Below are positions 44,676-55,694 of a stretch of DNA of 64,000 bases, one piece after another. Numbering within the stretch: position 1 is the stretch's first letter; each line of letters begins with the position of its first letter. Made by a program: the position numbers and the translations under genes. The stretch is from Corynebacterium yonathiae (GTDB lineage: Bacteria; Actinomycetota; Actinomycetes; Mycobacteriales; Mycobacteriaceae): the NCBI RefSeq assembly GCF_027570195.1, contig NZ_JAKMUZ010000004.1, forward strand, positions 62,001-126,000, written 5' to 3'. The notes beneath the pieces are model-generated. The model searched no databases and had not been told where the DNA came from. It worked only from the letters and a program-made list of their open reading frames with translations.

Positions 44676-45659
44676 ATGACTAAATATCTGATCAAAAAGA
44701 CCTTGGGCTGGTTACTCATGATCTTTTTGGCTACCAACCTCGCCTATCTCTTGGCGGCCAGCTTTCTGGACCCACGGTCCAATTACACCGGACGCCGCCC
44801 ACCGCTTTCAGCGGAGGAAATCAATAACCTCCTCGAGCCCTATAACCTCAGCCCCGATACCCCATTAGTGCAACGCTGGTGGACGTGGCTGACCAATATC
44901 CTCACCAAATGGGACTGGGGCCATTCCCCGGTCGGCGAGGTGGTGAATTCAGAAATTAGTTACCGCATCTGGGTCTCCGCACAGCTGCTCTTGCTCTCTA
45001 CCATCTTGTCTATCCTCCTCGGCGTGGCCGTAGGCGTCTATACCGCTTCGCGTCAGTACAAGACCGGCGACCGCATTTGGCAGGGCATATCCATCATCGC
45101 GATGAATACCCACGTCGTGGTCGCTTCTATCGCTGTGGTGTGGGGCGCGTTGAAGATCAACGAGCTCACCGGCAAGAAGATTTTCTACGTTGTCGGCTCC
45201 CATTCGCTGGACGTAGAAGGTTTCTTCCCCAAGCTAATAGACTCCGCACAGCACTTGGTACTTCCCACCATTTCACTGGTCTTCATCAGCTACGCCAGCT
45301 ATCACATGACCCAACGCACCTTACTGCTAGATAACTTGGATGCGGACTACGTGCGCACTGCCCGCGCCAAGGGCTTGACCCGCCAACAGGCGATTCGCAA
45401 GCACGCGTTGCGCACCTCCATCATTCCCGTCGCAACCTCGGTGGCTTTTTCCATCCCAGGAATCTTTACCGGTGCGGTGATGACGGAGCGCATCTTTGGC
45501 TGGAACGGCATGGGCCAATACTTCATCGAGACCATTAGCAAAAACGACGTCAACGGTGCAGCGGCCGTCGCCGCCTTTGGCGCCGCTATGACGGCTATCT
45601 CCGCCGTCTTGGCGGACCTGGTCGTCGTCGCGCTTGATCCACGAGTGAGGGTGAGTTAA
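44676..45659 (+). CDS. Di/oligopeptide ABC transporter permease (DppB/OppB-like)
   Basis: The first permease of a peptide importer, 327 residues, six membrane helices with the large first extracytoplasmic loop typical of DppB (about 35-100). The ATPase-contact motif is DYVRTARAKGLTRQQAIRKH. ATG 44676 with CGGAGA upstream is preferred to an open start at 44616, since MTKYLIKKTLGWLLMIF is the expected N-terminus. It abuts the next gene with no gap. Confidence 0.93.
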   Translation: MTKYLIKKTLGWLLMIFLATNLAYLLAASFLDPRSNYTGRRPPLSAEEINNLLEPYNLSPDTPLVQRWWTWLTNILTKWDWGHSPVGEVVNSEISYRIWVSAQLLLLSTILSILLGVAVGVYTASRQYKTGDRIWQGISIIAMNTHVVVASIAVVWGALKINELTGKKIFYVVGSHSLDVEGFFPKLIDSAQHLVLPTISLVFISYASYHMTQRTLLLDNLDADYVRTARAKGLTRQQAIRKHALRTSIIPVATSVAFSIPGIFTGAVMTERIFGWNGMGQYFIETISKNDVNGAAAVAAFGAAMTAISAVLADLVVVALDPRVRVS

Positions 45660-46652
45660 ATGACCCCGTCTAAAGACCGCAACTACTTCAAGCAGGAACC
45701 GCGTGGGGAAATCACCGCACACAGCGAAGTCGCTACGGGAGACCCCTTCTCCCCCGCTGAGGCCGAACAGGTAGCCACCCTGGAGCAGATGCCGCGTGGC
45801 ACCTCACGCTACAAGCTGTACCTGCGCCGCTTCTTCCGCAATAAACTCGCCACCCTGGGCCTTATCATTCTGGCCTTCCTGGTGCTTGCAGCCCTCTTCG
45901 GCGGCTTCTTTGCCAAGTGGGACTACTCCGAACCCGACTTCCTTGCGCTATCGGAGCCACCGAGCCCGGAGCATTGGTTCGGCACGAATGACACCGGCAA
46001 TGACCTTTATGCCCAGACCATTCACGGTTTGGGAAGGTCGCTCACAATCGCCATTGTGGTATCTCTGGCTACCTTGGTCATCTCCGCCTTCGTCGGATCG
46101 GCCGCAGCCTTGTGGGGAGGCATTGCAGAAAAGGCGGTGCTGGCGGTCATCCACTTCCTACTATCCATTCCTACCTTCCTCCTCATTGCACTGGTAGTAG
46201 CGGATTCCGGCGGCGATTGGAAGTTGCTTATCGTCGTACTCATCGTCTTTGGATGGATGTACCAGGCCCGCGTTATCTGGTCTTTGGCGCTTACAGTGCG
46301 CGAGCAGGACTATGTCCGCGCGGCCAGCTACATGGGTGTTTCCAAGCTGCGCACCATCGTGCGCCACGTTATCCCCAATATTGGCTCGCTCCTCATCATC
46401 CAATTCGTCTTCGGCGTGGTGGGCACCGTGGGCTCGGAGACGGCCCTGTCCTTCCTGGGCTTAGGCGTTAAGCTTCCCGACGTCTCCCTCGGTACCCTCC
46501 TGCAGGGCGGCACCGCCGCCGTGCAATCCTCCCCGTGGCTGTTCTACTTCCCTGCAGCCACCCTGACCTTGCTCACCGTGTCTATGGCCTTCATCGGCGA
46601 TGGCCTGCGCGATGCGCTCGACCCCAACTCGAATTCCGGAGGTAAAGCATGA
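45660..46652 (+). CDS. Di/oligopeptide ABC transporter permease (DppC/OppC-like)
   Basis: The second permease, 330 residues. After about 65 hydrophilic residues come six helices; HWFGTNDTGNDLYAQTIHGL and the contact loop QDYVRAASYMGVSKLRTIVR are family hallmarks. It overlaps the ATPase gene by 4 bases (ATGA). Confidence 0.94.
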   Translation: MTPSKDRNYFKQEPRGEITAHSEVATGDPFSPAEAEQVATLEQMPRGTSRYKLYLRRFFRNKLATLGLIILAFLVLAALFGGFFAKWDYSEPDFLALSEPPSPEHWFGTNDTGNDLYAQTIHGLGRSLTIAIVVSLATLVISAFVGSAAALWGGIAEKAVLAVIHFLLSIPTFLLIALVVADSGGDWKLLIVVLIVFGWMYQARVIWSLALTVREQDYVRAASYMGVSKLRTIVRHVIPNIGSLLIIQFVFGVVGTVGSETALSFLGLGVKLPDVSLGTLLQGGTAAVQSSPWLFYFPAATLTLLTVSMAFIGDGLRDALDPNSNSGGKA

Positions 46653-48553
46653 CCTCGCCAGTCTTGTCCGTTAAAGACCTGCGCGTAAATTTCCCATCCG
46701 AAGCCGGATCCGTCTCCGCCGTCCGTGGCGTGGATTTTGATCTCTATCCTGGCCGCACACTCGGCATCGTGGGTGAGTCCGGTTCAGGAAAATCCGTAAC
46801 CTCCATGTCGATCATGGGGCTTCTCCCGGACTACGCGAAGATCACCGGCTCCGTGAAGTTTGACGGACGCGAGTTGCTCGGGCTTAGTGATAAGCAAATG
46901 TCCGATATCCGCGGCAATGGCATTGGCATGATCTTCCAGGATCCGCTCTCCGCACTCACCCCAGTCTTCGATATCGGATCACAGTTGGTGGAGGCAATTC
47001 AGGCCCATAGGGACGTCGGCAAGAAGCAGGCCCTCAAAGAGGCCACGGAGTTGCTCGACCTGGTAGGCATCCCCGATCCGCACCTGCGCCTAAAGTCATT
47101 CCCACACGAGTTCTCGGGCGGCATGCGCCAGCGTGTAGTGATTGCCATCGCGATTGCTAATAATCCACGCGTGCTTATCGCGGATGAGCCCACGACTGCG
47201 CTGGATGTAACCATTCAGGCGCAGATTCTGGACGTTATCAAGCTCGCCCAACGTGAGACCGGGGCTGCAACCATCATGATTACCCACGACATGGGCGTGG
47301 TGGCAGAAACGGCCGATGATGTCATGGTCATGTACGCCGGCCGTCCCGTCGAGCGCGGCGATGTGGATACCATTTTCTCCCAGCCCCGTATGCCTTATAC
47401 GGTGGGCCTGCTCGGCTCCACGCCACGCCCCGACGTATCGGCCGAAGAACCGCTCACTCCCATTGTGGGCAGTCCGCCGGTGCTGGTAGACCTGAAACAA
47501 CGCTGCCAATTTGCGCCACGCTGCCCCGTGGCGCAGCCCGCCTGCTCCGACGGCGAGCCGCCGCTTATCCCGCTAGACGATGCCCCTTCGCACCAAAGTG
47601 CTTGCCTGCGCGCGCCCGAAATCCGCAACCGCAAGATCGACGGCGAGCTCATGTTCAAACCGCCGCAGCTGTCCGAGGATGTCATGGCTAGCATTCCCCG
47701 CGATGAGCGTCCCGCCACCTTGGAAGTCACGGACCTGCGCAAAGAATTCCCGCTCACCAAGGGCGCACTGGTCAAGCGCCGGGTAGGAACGGTCAAGGCA
47801 GTTGACGGTCTCACCTTCGATATCCGCAAGGGCGAATGCATGGCCATCGTGGGCGAGTCCGGTTGCGGCAAGACCACCACCTTGCTGGAAATCATGGACT
47901 TAAAGCCTGAAAACGGCACGGTGGTGCTCAATGGGAAAGATGCGGCTGGAATGAGCAATTCTGAGCGACGCGAAGCCCGCAAGGACATCCAAATTGTCTT
48001 CCAGGATCCAATGAGCTCTCTCAATCCTCGCCTTACCGTCCGCGAGGTCATCGCCGAGCCGCTTAACTCACTCGGCTTTGACGGCGACGTGGATGCCCGC
48101 GTGAACGAGCTCATGGGCCTTGTCGGTTTGGATTCCTCCCAGCTTGATCGCTTCCCCAGCCACTTTTCCGGCGGACAGCGCCAGCGCATCGGCCTCGCCC
48201 GCGCGCTAGCAACCAACCCATCGGTCCTGGTATTGGACGAACCCGTTTCGGCGCTCGACGTCTCTATCCAGGCCGGTGTCATCAATCTGCTGGAGGATCT
48301 GAAACGGAAGCTGGGCCTGTCCTATCTCTTCGTTGCGCACGACCTATCCGTGGTGCGCCACCTCTCTGACAGCGTGGCCGTTATGTACAAGGGAAAATTT
48401 GTGGAGTCCGGGCCAACCGATGAAATCTTCGAGAATCCCCAAGCGGATTACACGAAGAAGCTTCTGGAAGCCATTCCGATTCCGGATCCGGCGGCCGCTC
48501 GCCAGCGCCGCAACGCCGGTTCAGCGAATGCTTCACCAATTTCCCAAAAGTGA
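46649..48553 (+). CDS. Di/oligopeptide ABC transporter, fused double ATP-binding protein (DppD-DppF)
   Basis: Both ATPase subunits are in one 634-residue chain. Half 1 has Walker A GESGSGKS (about 48-55), signature [17 protein letters not shown] and Walker [13 protein letters not shown]; it is followed by the Cys-rich oligopeptide-transporter C-terminal region ([20 protein letters not shown]). Half 2 has [10 protein letters not shown] (about 404-413), [16 protein letters not shown] and [12 protein letters not shown]. Both sites are complete. The fused arrangement is common in actinobacteria. Confidence 0.95.
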   Translation: MTSPVLSVKDLRVNFPSEAGSVSAVRGVDFDLYPGRTLGIVGESGSGKSVTSMSIMGLLPDYAKITGSVKFDGRELLGLSDKQMSDIRGNGIGMIFQDPLSALTPVFDIGSQLVEAIQAHRDVGKKQALKEATELLDLVGIPDPHLRLKSFPHEFSGGMRQRVVIAIAIANNPRVLIADEPTTALDVTIQAQILDVIKLAQRETGAATIMITHDMGVVAETADDVMVMYAGRPVERGDVDTIFSQPRMPYTVGLLGSTPRPDVSAEEPLTPIVGSPPVLVDLKQRCQFAPRCPVAQPACSDGEPPLIPLDDAPSHQSACLRAPEIRNRKIDGELMFKPPQLSEDVMASIPRDERPATLEVTDLRKEFPLTKGALVKRRVGTVKAVDGLTFDIRKGECMAIVGESGCGKTTTLLEIMDLKPENGTVVLNGKDAAGMSNSERREARKDIQIVFQDPMSSLNPRLTVREVIAEPLNSLGFDGDVDARVNELMGLVGLDSSQLDRFPSHFSGGQRQRIGLARALATNPSVLVLDEPVSALDVSIQAGVINLLEDLKRKLGLSYLFVAHDLSVVRHLSDSVAVMYKGKFVESGPTDEIFENPQADYTKKLLEAIPIPDPAAARQRRNAGSANASPISQK

Positions 48554-48660
48554 CCTTACACACACGCGGCATTCTATATAGTTAACTTCACACCTAAAGG
48601 GTGCGGGCAGTCACCCCACTAGCGCACCTTTACTTCCTCTCACTCAAGGAGAAACCAACC

Positions 48661-50355
48661 ATGAAAAAGTTCACCCGCTTCCAGATTGCTACCGTAGCCA
48701 CCCTCTCTGCTGCAGCGCTTGCCCTCACCGGCTGCGCCGCCAACTCGGGCGGAGACTCTAATAAGGCCGTAGGCGGCCTCGATATCGAGGTAAATCCAGC
48801 CGGCGACTATAACGAGAAATCCCGTGACGAGCTCAAGGACGACGGTGAGCTCACCCTCCCCATCGGCGAACTGACCGAACAGCAAAATACCTTCCACGCC
48901 AATATGGTCACCGATACCCGCACGGTATGGGGTTGGTACAACCCACAGCTGGCGCTATACGACGGCGAGGGAAACTACACCCCAAACCCCGACTACATCG
49001 ACGAGGCCAAGGAAGACAAGAAGGGGAACAACACCGTCGTCACCTACAAGATCAACAAGGACGCCACCTTCAATGACGGCACGCCTATCGATTGGAAGGC
49101 CTTTGAGAATACCTGGCGCTTTAACAACGGCAAGGACGAGGACGTCCAAGTAAACGCCACGGACGGTTTTGAGCGCATCACCTCTGTGGAAAAGGGCGCT
49201 ACCGACAAGGACGTGGTCATTACCTTCGATGGCCCCTACCCGTGGTGGCAGGGCCTTTTCAATGAACTGCTCCACCCCGCCATTGATAGTGCGGAGAAAT
49301 TTGACAAGGCCTACCTGGGCAAGCTGAACCCGCAGTACGGCGCCGGCCCATTCAAGGTAGACAACGTGGACTTCAAAAGCGGCACCCTCAGCCTTGTGCC
49401 GAACGAAAAGTGGTGGGGCGATAAGCCAAAGCTCAAGAAGGCAAGCTTCCGCGTCATGGAATCCCATGCCACCATCAACGCCTTCCAAGCCGGGGAGATC
49501 GATGCGGCTGGCGTGGCCGATAAGAACAGCCTCACCATTGCCGGCGAGATGGGCGATGACATCGACATCCGCGCAGCATTGCGGCCTGCCAATGTCATCC
49601 TCACCCTCAATTCCAAGGCCCCACAGCTCAAGGATGAGGACGTGCGCCACGCCGTCTTCTCCGCCATTGACCGCGATCAGCTGGCCGAGATCCGCTATAA
49701 CGGCCTGGGCTACGAGGAAGAGATGCCGGGTTCACTTACCCTCTACTCCACCCAGGAAGGCTACAAGGACAATATCAAGGACGTCATCAAGTTCGATCCT
49801 GAGCAATCCAAGGAGCTGCTGGAGGATGCCGGCTATCAGCAGGATGATGACGGAATCTATGCCAAAGACGGCGAAAAGCTATCCCTGCGCTATATCCTCA
49901 TCGGTGACGATGAGGTATCCAAGTCCCTAGCAGCCGCAATCCAAAAGATGCTCAAAGACGTTGGCGTCGACCTCAAGATTGAAGAGCGTCCATCCTCCGA
50001 GTTCTCCAAGGTAACCTCTGAGCGAGACTTCGACCTCTTCCTCTCCGCGTTTGCCTCTTCTGACCCGTTCGGCGTGGCGTACTTTGGCCAGACCTACGCC
50101 AGCGATTCCACACTGAATATGTCCAGCACCGGTAGCAAGGAATTCGATAAAAAGATTGAGGAGCTGCAAAATCTGTCCTCCAAGGACGAGCAGATTGACC
50201 GCGTCAATGAACTCGAATCTGAGGCCTTCGGCCACTACGGTATCCTCCCCTTCGCCAACGGCCCGCAAATGGTGGGCGTGAAGAAGGGCCTGGCCAACTA
50301 CGGTGCCAACGGCTTTGCCATCCTCCCCAAGGAAGACATCGGCTGGGAAAAGTAG
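48661..50355 (+). CDS. Di/oligopeptide-binding lipoprotein (family 5 extracellular solute-binding)
   Basis: The receptor of the transporter, 564 residues. The signal peptide ends in the lipobox ALTGC (Cys25). The mature part is a DppA/OppA-type fold with TYKINKDATFNDGTPIDWKA and HAVFSAIDRDQLAEI. AAGGAG lies 9 bases before the ATG; an upstream GTG at 48601 would precede a bad signal peptide. A 107-base gap follows the ATPase gene, so a separate promoter or mRNA processing could raise its level. It ends the operon with a strong terminator. Confidence 0.94.
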   Translation: MKKFTRFQIATVATLSAAALALTGCAANSGGDSNKAVGGLDIEVNPAGDYNEKSRDELKDDGELTLPIGELTEQQNTFHANMVTDTRTVWGWYNPQLALYDGEGNYTPNPDYIDEAKEDKKGNNTVVTYKINKDATFNDGTPIDWKAFENTWRFNNGKDEDVQVNATDGFERITSVEKGATDKDVVITFDGPYPWWQGLFNELLHPAIDSAEKFDKAYLGKLNPQYGAGPFKVDNVDFKSGTLSLVPNEKWWGDKPKLKKASFRVMESHATINAFQAGEIDAAGVADKNSLTIAGEMGDDIDIRAALRPANVILTLNSKAPQLKDEDVRHAVFSAIDRDQLAEIRYNGLGYEEEMPGSLTLYSTQEGYKDNIKDVIKFDPEQSKELLEDAGYQQDDDGIYAKDGEKLSLRYILIGDDEVSKSLAAAIQKMLKDVGVDLKIEERPSSEFSKVTSERDFDLFLSAFASSDPFGVAYFGQTYASDSTLNMSSTGSKEFDKKIEELQNLSSKDEQIDRVNELESEAFGHYGILPFANGPQMVGVKKGLANYGANGFAILPKEDIGWEK

Positions 50356-50390
50356 GCACCACACACCACACTGATAGCGCAATGCGCTGA

Positions 50391-50437
50391 AGCCTCCCGC
50401 AGCCCCATTGATGAGGGCTGCGGGAGGCCTCTTTTAG
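50391..50437 (+). terminator. Rho-independent terminator of the peptide transporter operon
   Basis: GCCTCCCGCAGCCC, loop CATTGATGA, GGGCTGCGGGAGGC, then CTCTTTT. A perfect 14-bp stem 36 bases after the binding-protein stop codon. Confidence 0.93.
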
Positions 50438-50511
50438 GCCAGCCTCTCATGGCCCACGCTGGAACAGCTAATGCGGGTCTCCCAGAGTCGCGGGAAAGAT
50501 GGAGAAGGCAT

Positions 50512-50546
50512 CAAAAAATCCGCCCCACCCTAAGGTGAAGCGGATT
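50512..50546 (-). terminator. Rho-independent terminator of tuf
   Basis: On the minus strand AATCCGCTTCACC, loop TTAG, GGTGGGGCGGATT, then TTTT. It starts about 36 bases after the tuf stop codon, with one mismatch in the stem. The two terminators for convergent units are separated by about 75 bases. Confidence 0.88.
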
Positions 50547-50581
50547 CTTTATAGCTCTACTGAGCGGTTACGGGGTATCGA

Positions 50582-51772
50582 TTACTCGATAACCTTGGTA
50601 ACGCGGCCAGCGCCGACGGTGCGGGAGCCCTCGCGGATAGCGAAGCGCAGGCCCTCGTCCATAGCGACCGGCTGGATGAGCTCGACGGACATCTCAACGT
50701 TGTCGCCAGGCATAACCATCTCGGTGCCCTCAGGCAGGTTAACAACACCGGTAACGTCAGTGGTACGGAAGTAGAACTGCGGACGGTAGTTGTTCATGAA
50801 CGGGGTGTGGCGGCCGCCCTCTTCCTTCTTCAGGACGTAGACGGAACCCTCGAACTTGGTGTGCGGGGTGTAAGCGCCCGGCTTGATAACAACCTGGCCA
50901 CGCTCAACGTCCTCACGCTTGGTACCACGCAGAAGCAGACCACAGTTGTCGCCAGCCTCGGTGTAGTCCATCATCTTGCGGAACATCTCGATACCGGTAA
51001 CGGTGGTGGTCTGGGACTTCTCCTGGATACCGATGATCTCAACGTCCTCGTTGACGTTCAGACGGCCACGCTCAACACGGCCGGTAACAACGGTACCGCG
51101 ACCGGTAATGGTGAAGATGTCCTCGATAGGCATCAGGAACGGCTGGTCGGTAGCGCGCTCCGGATCTGGGATGGAGTTATCGCAGGCTTCCATCAGGTCA
51201 ACGACGGACTGTACCCACTTGTCTTCGCCCTCGAGGGCCTTCAGAGCGGAGATGTGAACGATAGGAGCTTCCTCATCGTAGTCCTGCTCTGCGAGCAGCT
51301 CACGGATCTCCATCTCAACGAGCTCGATGATTTCCTCATCATCAACCATGTCGCACTTGTTCAGTGCAACGAGGATGTAAGGAACGCCAACCTGGCGAGC
51401 AAGCAGAACGTGCTCGCGGGTCTGCGGCATCGGGCCATCGGTTGCAGCAACAACCAGGATAGCGCCGTCCATCTGAGCAGCGCCGGTAATCATGTTCTTG
51501 ATGTAGTCGGCGTGGCCCGGAGCGTCAACGTGTGCGTAGTGGCGCTTCGGGGTGGAGTACTCAACGTGGGAGATGTTGATGGTAATACCGCGCTCCTTCT
51601 CCTCAGGAGCCTTGTCGATCATGTCGAACGCGAATGCCTGGTTCTCCTCAGGGTACTGGTCAGCCAGAACCTTGGTGATCGCTGCGGTGGTGGTGGTCTT
51701 GCCGTGGTCGACGTGTCCGATGGTGCCGATGTTCACATGCGGCTTCGTACGCTCGAACTTCTCCTTTGCCAC
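50582..51772 (-). CDS. tuf: Elongation factor Tu
   Basis: EF-Tu delivers aminoacyl-tRNA to the ribosome. The 396 residues have the G1 motif GHVDHGKT, G3 DAPGHADY and G4 NKCD, plus domains 2 and 3 ([28 protein letters not shown]). It is the only tuf gene in the window. A 390-base gap separates it from fusA, so it is likely to have its own promoter. Confidence 0.98.
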   Translation of the reverse strand: MAKEKFERTKPHVNIGTIGHVDHGKTTTTAAITKVLADQYPEENQAFAFDMIDKAPEEKERGITINISHVEYSTPKRHYAHVDAPGHADYIKNMITGAAQMDGAILVVAATDGPMPQTREHVLLARQVGVPYILVALNKCDMVDDEEIIELVEMEIRELLAEQDYDEEAPIVHISALKALEGEDKWVQSVVDLMEACDNSIPDPERATDQPFLMPIEDIFTITGRGTVVTGRVERGRLNVNEDVEIIGIQEKSQTTTVTGIEMFRKMMDYTEAGDNCGLLLRGTKREDVERGQVVIKPGAYTPHTKFEGSVYVLKKEEGGRHTPFMNNYRPQFYFRTTDVTGVVNLPEGTEMVMPGDNVEMSVELIQPVAMDEGLRFAIREGSRTVGAGRVTKVIE

Positions 51773-52163
51773 TGTATGTCCTCCTGGACTATATGGTGGC
51801 TACGACCTTCGCAGCCACGTGGTTGACAGTTGTCATTGGCACCCGACCCACAGTACGTGGGGCAAAGCGCTAATGACGCTTTCTTTACGTGCCAGTTACA
51901 CGATCCTAGATTTATGTCGCGGTTTTTTCAAACCGCCGTTATAGGAGGTAACCCCGCGAAAAATCGCGGCCATTTCCCTCGACAAGAATCTTTAAAAAGG
52001 ATCCTGGGAGGGTAACGGCCGGCTCAATTCACAACCTAAAAGCCTAAGCTGCAAACTCAGCCCGCCGCTACCCTGGCCCAGTGGTCCCGCCCGCGGCGGG
52101 TCTGGCATCTACTGGCGAAGATTACCAGCCCGCCTAAACCGCGGAAGAGACGGGGGCTAACGC
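51773..52163. other. Intergenic region between fusA and tuf
   Basis: 391 bases without a gene. On the minus strand it contains small hairpins: GCGGTTTGAAAAAACCGC (about 51918-51935), CCGCGATTTTTCGCGG (51954-51969) and a larger repeat CCCGCCGC/GCGGCGGG (52061-52068 with 52093-52100). The last lies about 65 bases beyond the fusA stop and may slow or end that transcript, though it has no U tract. The tuf promoter should be nearer 51800-51950. Confidence 0.45.
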
Positions 52164-54293
52164 TTAGTTAGCGCCGCCAGTGCGCTCCTCAATGATCTCC
52201 TGCGCAACGGAGGACGGAACCTCTGCGTAGGAATCGAAGACCATGGTGAAGTTTGCGCGGCCCGCGGTGGAAGAACGCAGGTCACCGATGTAGCCGAACA
52301 TCTCGGACAGCGGCACCTTAGCCTTAACAACCTTCGCACCGGAGCGGTCATCCATAGCGAAGACCTGGCCACGACGGGAGGAGATGTCACCGTTGACGGT
52401 ACCCATGTACTCCTCAGGGGTAACAACCTCAACAGCCATCATCGGCTCCAACAGAACTGGCTTAGCCTTGGCCATTGCTTCCTTGAAGACCTGGGAGCCG
52501 GCCAGCTTGAAGGCCATCTCGGAGGAGTCGACGTCGTGGTAAGCGCCATCTTCCAGGGTGGCCTTGATGTTGACCATCGGGAAGCCTGCCAGGTAGCCGT
52601 ACTGCATAGCGTCCTGGATACCAGCGTCAACGGAAGGAATGTATTCCTTCGGAACGCGGCCACCGGTAACGGCATTCTCGAATGCGTAGGTTGCGGACTC
52701 GCCCTCTTCCAGGGTCTCCGGGTCCGGGTTGTACGGCTCGATGGTGCAGATAACCTTTGCGAACTGGCCGGAACCACCGGTCTGCTTCTTGTGGGTGTAT
52801 TCCATGGACTCAACCTTCTTACGGATGGTCTCACGGTATGCAACCTGCGGGTTACCAATGTTTGCCTCGACCTTGAACTCGCGCTTCATGCGGTCAACCA
52901 GAACGTCGAGGTGAAGCTCGCCCATGCCGCCGATAACGGTCTGGCCGGTCTCTTCATCCAGTTCAACGGTGAAGGTTGGGTCCTCAGCAGCAAGCTTCTG
53001 AATTGCGTTACCCAGCTTCTCCTGGTCAGCCTTGGTCTTTGGCTCAATGGAAACCTTGATAACCGGATCCGGGAAGTCCATGGACTCGAGGATGATCTGG
53101 TCATCCTTGTCACACAGGGTGTCACCGGTGGTGGTCTCCTTCAGACCAACAACTGCATAAATGTTGCCGGCGTCTGCCTGCTCAACAGGGTTCTCCTTGT
53201 TGGCGTGCATCTGGAAGAGCTTACCAATGCGCTCCTTCTTGCCCTTGGTGGAGTTCATAACCTCGGTACCCGGGGTAACCTGACCGGAGTACACGCGGAT
53301 GAAGTTCAGCTGACCGAAGAACGGGTGAGCTGCAATCTTGAAGGACAGAGCGGAGAAGGAAGACTCCACGGAAGGCTTACGGGTGAGCTGGTTCTCCTCG
53401 TTGCCGACCTCGTGGCCGACAACCTCGCCGACATCCAGCGGGTTAGGCAGGAAGTCAACGACGGCGTCCAGCAGCGGCTGGACACCCTTGTTGCGGTAGG
53501 CAGTACCACAGTAAACCGGGTAGACCTCGGAGTTGATGGTGAGCTTGCGGATGCCGGCCTTGAGCTCGTCAATGGTCAGCTCCTCGCCGCCGAAGTACTT
53601 CTCCATGAGCTCTTCGTCGGACTCAGCAACGGTCTCCACCAGCTTCTCGCGGTACTCTGCAGCCTTGTCCTTGAGGTCCTCTGGGATCTCCTCGTAGGTA
53701 GGCTCAGCGCCGGTCTCGACCTTGCCGCGCCAGGTGATTGCCTGCATATTCAGCAGGTCAACGACGCCGTCGAAGTCGTCCTCAGCGCCGATAGGCAGCT
53801 GCATAACCAATGGCTTAGCGCCCAAGCGGTCAATGATGGTCTGAACGGTGAAGTAGAAGTCTGCGCCCAGCTTGTCCATCTTGTTGACGAAGCAGATACG
53901 CGGAACGTCGTACTTAGCAGCCTGACGCCACACCTGCTCGGACTGTGGCTCAACGCCTTCCTTACCGTCGAAGACTGCGACGGCGCCATCGAGAACACGC
54001 AGGGAACGCTCAACCTCAACGGTGAAGTCGACGTGGCCCGGGGTGTCGATGATGTTGATCTGGTTGTTGTTCCAGAAGCAGGTCACGGCAGCGGAGGTAA
54101 TGGTGATGCCGCGTTCCTTCTCCTGTGCCATCCAGTCAGTAGTGGAAGCACCGTCGTGGGTCTCGCCCACCTTACGGTTAATACCGGTGTAGAAGAGAAT
54201 ACGCTCGGTGGTCGTCGTCTTACCAGCATCGATGTGGGCCATGATGCCGATGTTGCGGACCTTGTTCAGATCCTTAAGCACTTCTTGTGCCAC
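52164..54293 (-). CDS. fusA: Elongation factor G
   Basis: EF-G drives translocation of tRNA and mRNA and acts in ribosome recycling. The 709 residues have the GTPase motifs [17 protein letters not shown] and NKMD, followed by domains II-V ([19 protein letters not shown] in domain IV). Length is typical. It is 323 bases downstream of rpsG, with a folded element in the gap. Confidence 0.98.
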   Translation of the reverse strand: MAQEVLKDLNKVRNIGIMAHIDAGKTTTTERILFYTGINRKVGETHDGASTTDWMAQEKERGITITSAAVTCFWNNNQINIIDTPGHVDFTVEVERSLRVLDGAVAVFDGKEGVEPQSEQVWRQAAKYDVPRICFVNKMDKLGADFYFTVQTIIDRLGAKPLVMQLPIGAEDDFDGVVDLLNMQAITWRGKVETGAEPTYEEIPEDLKDKAAEYREKLVETVAESDEELMEKYFGGEELTIDELKAGIRKLTINSEVYPVYCGTAYRNKGVQPLLDAVVDFLPNPLDVGEVVGHEVGNEENQLTRKPSVESSFSALSFKIAAHPFFGQLNFIRVYSGQVTPGTEVMNSTKGKKERIGKLFQMHANKENPVEQADAGNIYAVVGLKETTTGDTLCDKDDQIILESMDFPDPVIKVSIEPKTKADQEKLGNAIQKLAAEDPTFTVELDEETGQTVIGGMGELHLDVLVDRMKREFKVEANIGNPQVAYRETIRKKVESMEYTHKKQTGGSGQFAKVICTIEPYNPDPETLEEGESATYAFENAVTGGRVPKEYIPSVDAGIQDAMQYGYLAGFPMVNIKATLEDGAYHDVDSSEMAFKLAGSQVFKEAMAKAKPVLLEPMMAVEVVTPEEYMGTVNGDISSRRGQVFAMDDRSGAKVVKAKVPLSEMFGYIGDLRSSTAGRANFTMVFDSYAEVPSSVAQEIIEERTGGAN

Positions 54294-54509
54294 GTTTATA
54301 CCCCAACTTAATAGTCGTCGACGCCGTGACCAGGTTTCTGGCTATGACGCCTGCATGGATAAGGTCATGTATATTTTTGCCACTATTTGGCCGTCCTCGG
54401 AGCATTCTGCCCCTAGACTTCCATCGCTTCAGTGTACTGGACACTCAACGATGCCGCCGGACTGGGCAGGTATACCGCCCAAAAATCACACCCATTAGGG
54501 CAAAAAATG

Positions 54510-54596
54510 ACCCAAGCAAGAGATATGTAGTTTTGTGTCGCCGCCAGACAAAACCTGCCGGCAGCCAGCGCGAAACTTGTTTCTCGTTGCTTGGGC
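54510..54596 (-). terminator. Large folded element with U tract between rpsG and fusA
   Basis: On the minus strand CCCAAGCAA (54595-54587) can pair with TTGCTTGGG (54519-54511), enclosing about 65 bases that hold inner hairpins such as CTGCCGGCAG; the closing arm is followed by TCATTTTTTG. It starts about 20 bases beyond the rpsG stop. This could be a branched terminator ending the rpsL-rpsG message, or a regulatory leader structure for fusA. Confidence 0.55.
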
Positions 54597-54616
54597 CATT
54601 GATGTGGGTGCTGAAA

Positions 54617-55084
54617 TTACCAGCGGTAGTGGGCGAAGGCGCGGTTGGCCTCTGCCATCTTGTGAGTATCCTCACGGCGCTTAACGGAAGCGCCGAGGCC
54701 GTTGGAGGCATCCAGGATCTCATTTGCGAGGCGCTCGATCATGGAGTTCTCGCGACGCTGGCGGGTGAAGGTCACCATCCAGCGCAGTGCCAGGGTGTTT
54801 GCGCGGTCAGGGCGAACCTCAACCGGCACCTGGTAGGTAGCGCCACCGACACGGCGGGAGCGAACCTCGAGGTCTGGGCGAATGTTGCCCAGTGCCTTCT
54901 CCAGGGTGCCAACCGGATCGGTTCCGGTCTTCTCGCGGCAAGCCTCAAGAGCACCGTAGACGATGCGCTCTGCGGTGGACTTCTTGCCGTCCTGGAGGAT
55001 CTTGTTGACGAGCATGGTTACCTGCTCGGAGTTGTATACCGGGTCCTTGACTACAGGACGCTTCGGAGCAGCATTCTTACGCAT
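54617..55084 (-). CDS. rpsG: 30S ribosomal protein S7
   Basis: S7 nucleates assembly of the small-subunit head. The 155-residue product begins [20 protein letters not shown] and contains [20 protein letters not shown]. It is 6 bases after rpsL. Unlike Escherichia coli, where fusA follows closely, here 323 bases intervene. Confidence 0.97.
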   Translation of the reverse strand: MRKNAAPKRPVVKDPVYNSEQVTMLVNKILQDGKKSTAERIVYGALEACREKTGTDPVGTLEKALGNIRPDLEVRSRRVGGATYQVPVEVRPDRANTLALRWMVTFTRQRRENSMIERLANEILDASNGLGASVKRREDTHKMAEANRAFAHYRW

Positions 55085-55090
55085 TGTTTA

Positions 55091-55462
55091 TTACTGTCCC
55101 TTCTTTGCGCCGTAACGGGAACGTGCCTGCTTACGGTCCTTGACACCCTGGGTATCCAGAGCGCCGCGGATAATCTTGTAACGAACACCAGGAAGGTCCT
55201 TCACACGGCCGCCGCGAACGAGGACCATGGAGTGCTCCTGCAGGTTGTGGCCCTCGCCCGGAATGTAGGCGGAAACCTCAATACCGGTGGTCAGGCGAAC
55301 ACGAGCAACCTTACGCAGTGCGGAGTTCGGCTTCTTAGGAGTGGTGGTGTACACGCGGGTGCATACGCCGCGACGCTGCGGGGAACCCTTCAGCGCAGCA
55401 GTAGACACCTCAGAACGCTTGCTGTGGCGGCCCTTGCGGACCAGCTGCTGAATAGTTGGCAT
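55091..55462 (-). CDS. rpsL: 30S ribosomal protein S12
   Basis: S12 lies in the decoding centre. The 123 residues begin [19 protein letters not shown]. Lys43 (TTTPKKPNS) and Lys88 ([10 protein letters not shown]) are unchanged, so the usual streptomycin-resistance substitutions are absent. The promoter of the rpsL-rpsG unit should lie in 55463-55650. Confidence 0.98.
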   Translation of the reverse strand: MPTIQQLVRKGRHSKRSEVSTAALKGSPQRRGVCTRVYTTTPKKPNSALRKVARVRLTTGIEVSAYIPGEGHNLQEHSMVLVRGGRVKDLPGVRYKIIRGALDTQGVKDRKQARSRYGAKKGQ

Positions 55463-55651
55463 TTAACAGTCTTTCTGTCGAATCGCACCGAAACCAAAAG
55501 AAAGGAACCAAACATGCAAAAATGGGCGCTCTTTCCCGGGGCGCTGCCGCATGTCCAGAACTCTTTCCAAGGGTGGTGCCTTGTTAAGGATCAGACTCTT
55601 CACCGCGCGCCAAGATGGCACGCATAGTGAACTGCCGTTTAGAGTAGCAAA

Positions 55652-55681
55652 CCGATCGCGCTTGATACAAAACGCGATCGG
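55652..55681 (-). terminator. Terminator of the thiamine-precursor transporter/kinase operon
   Basis: CCGATCGCG...CGCGATCGG, a perfect 9-bp stem with a 12-base loop, followed on the minus strand by TTTGC. It lies 13 bases after the kinase stop codon and upstream of rpsL. Confidence 0.75.
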
Positions 55682-55694
55682 CGCCTTCCTCCTG

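Noticed and set aside
52061..52100. Strong terminator after fusA from CCCGCCGC/GCGGCGGG
   Set aside because: Arms pair, but the loop is 24 bases and no U tract follows; recorded only within the intergenic entry.
52536..54311. A 591-codon plus-strand frame opposite fusA
   Set aside because: Shadow frame of the fusA codon pattern; no signal, domain or ribosome-binding site seen.
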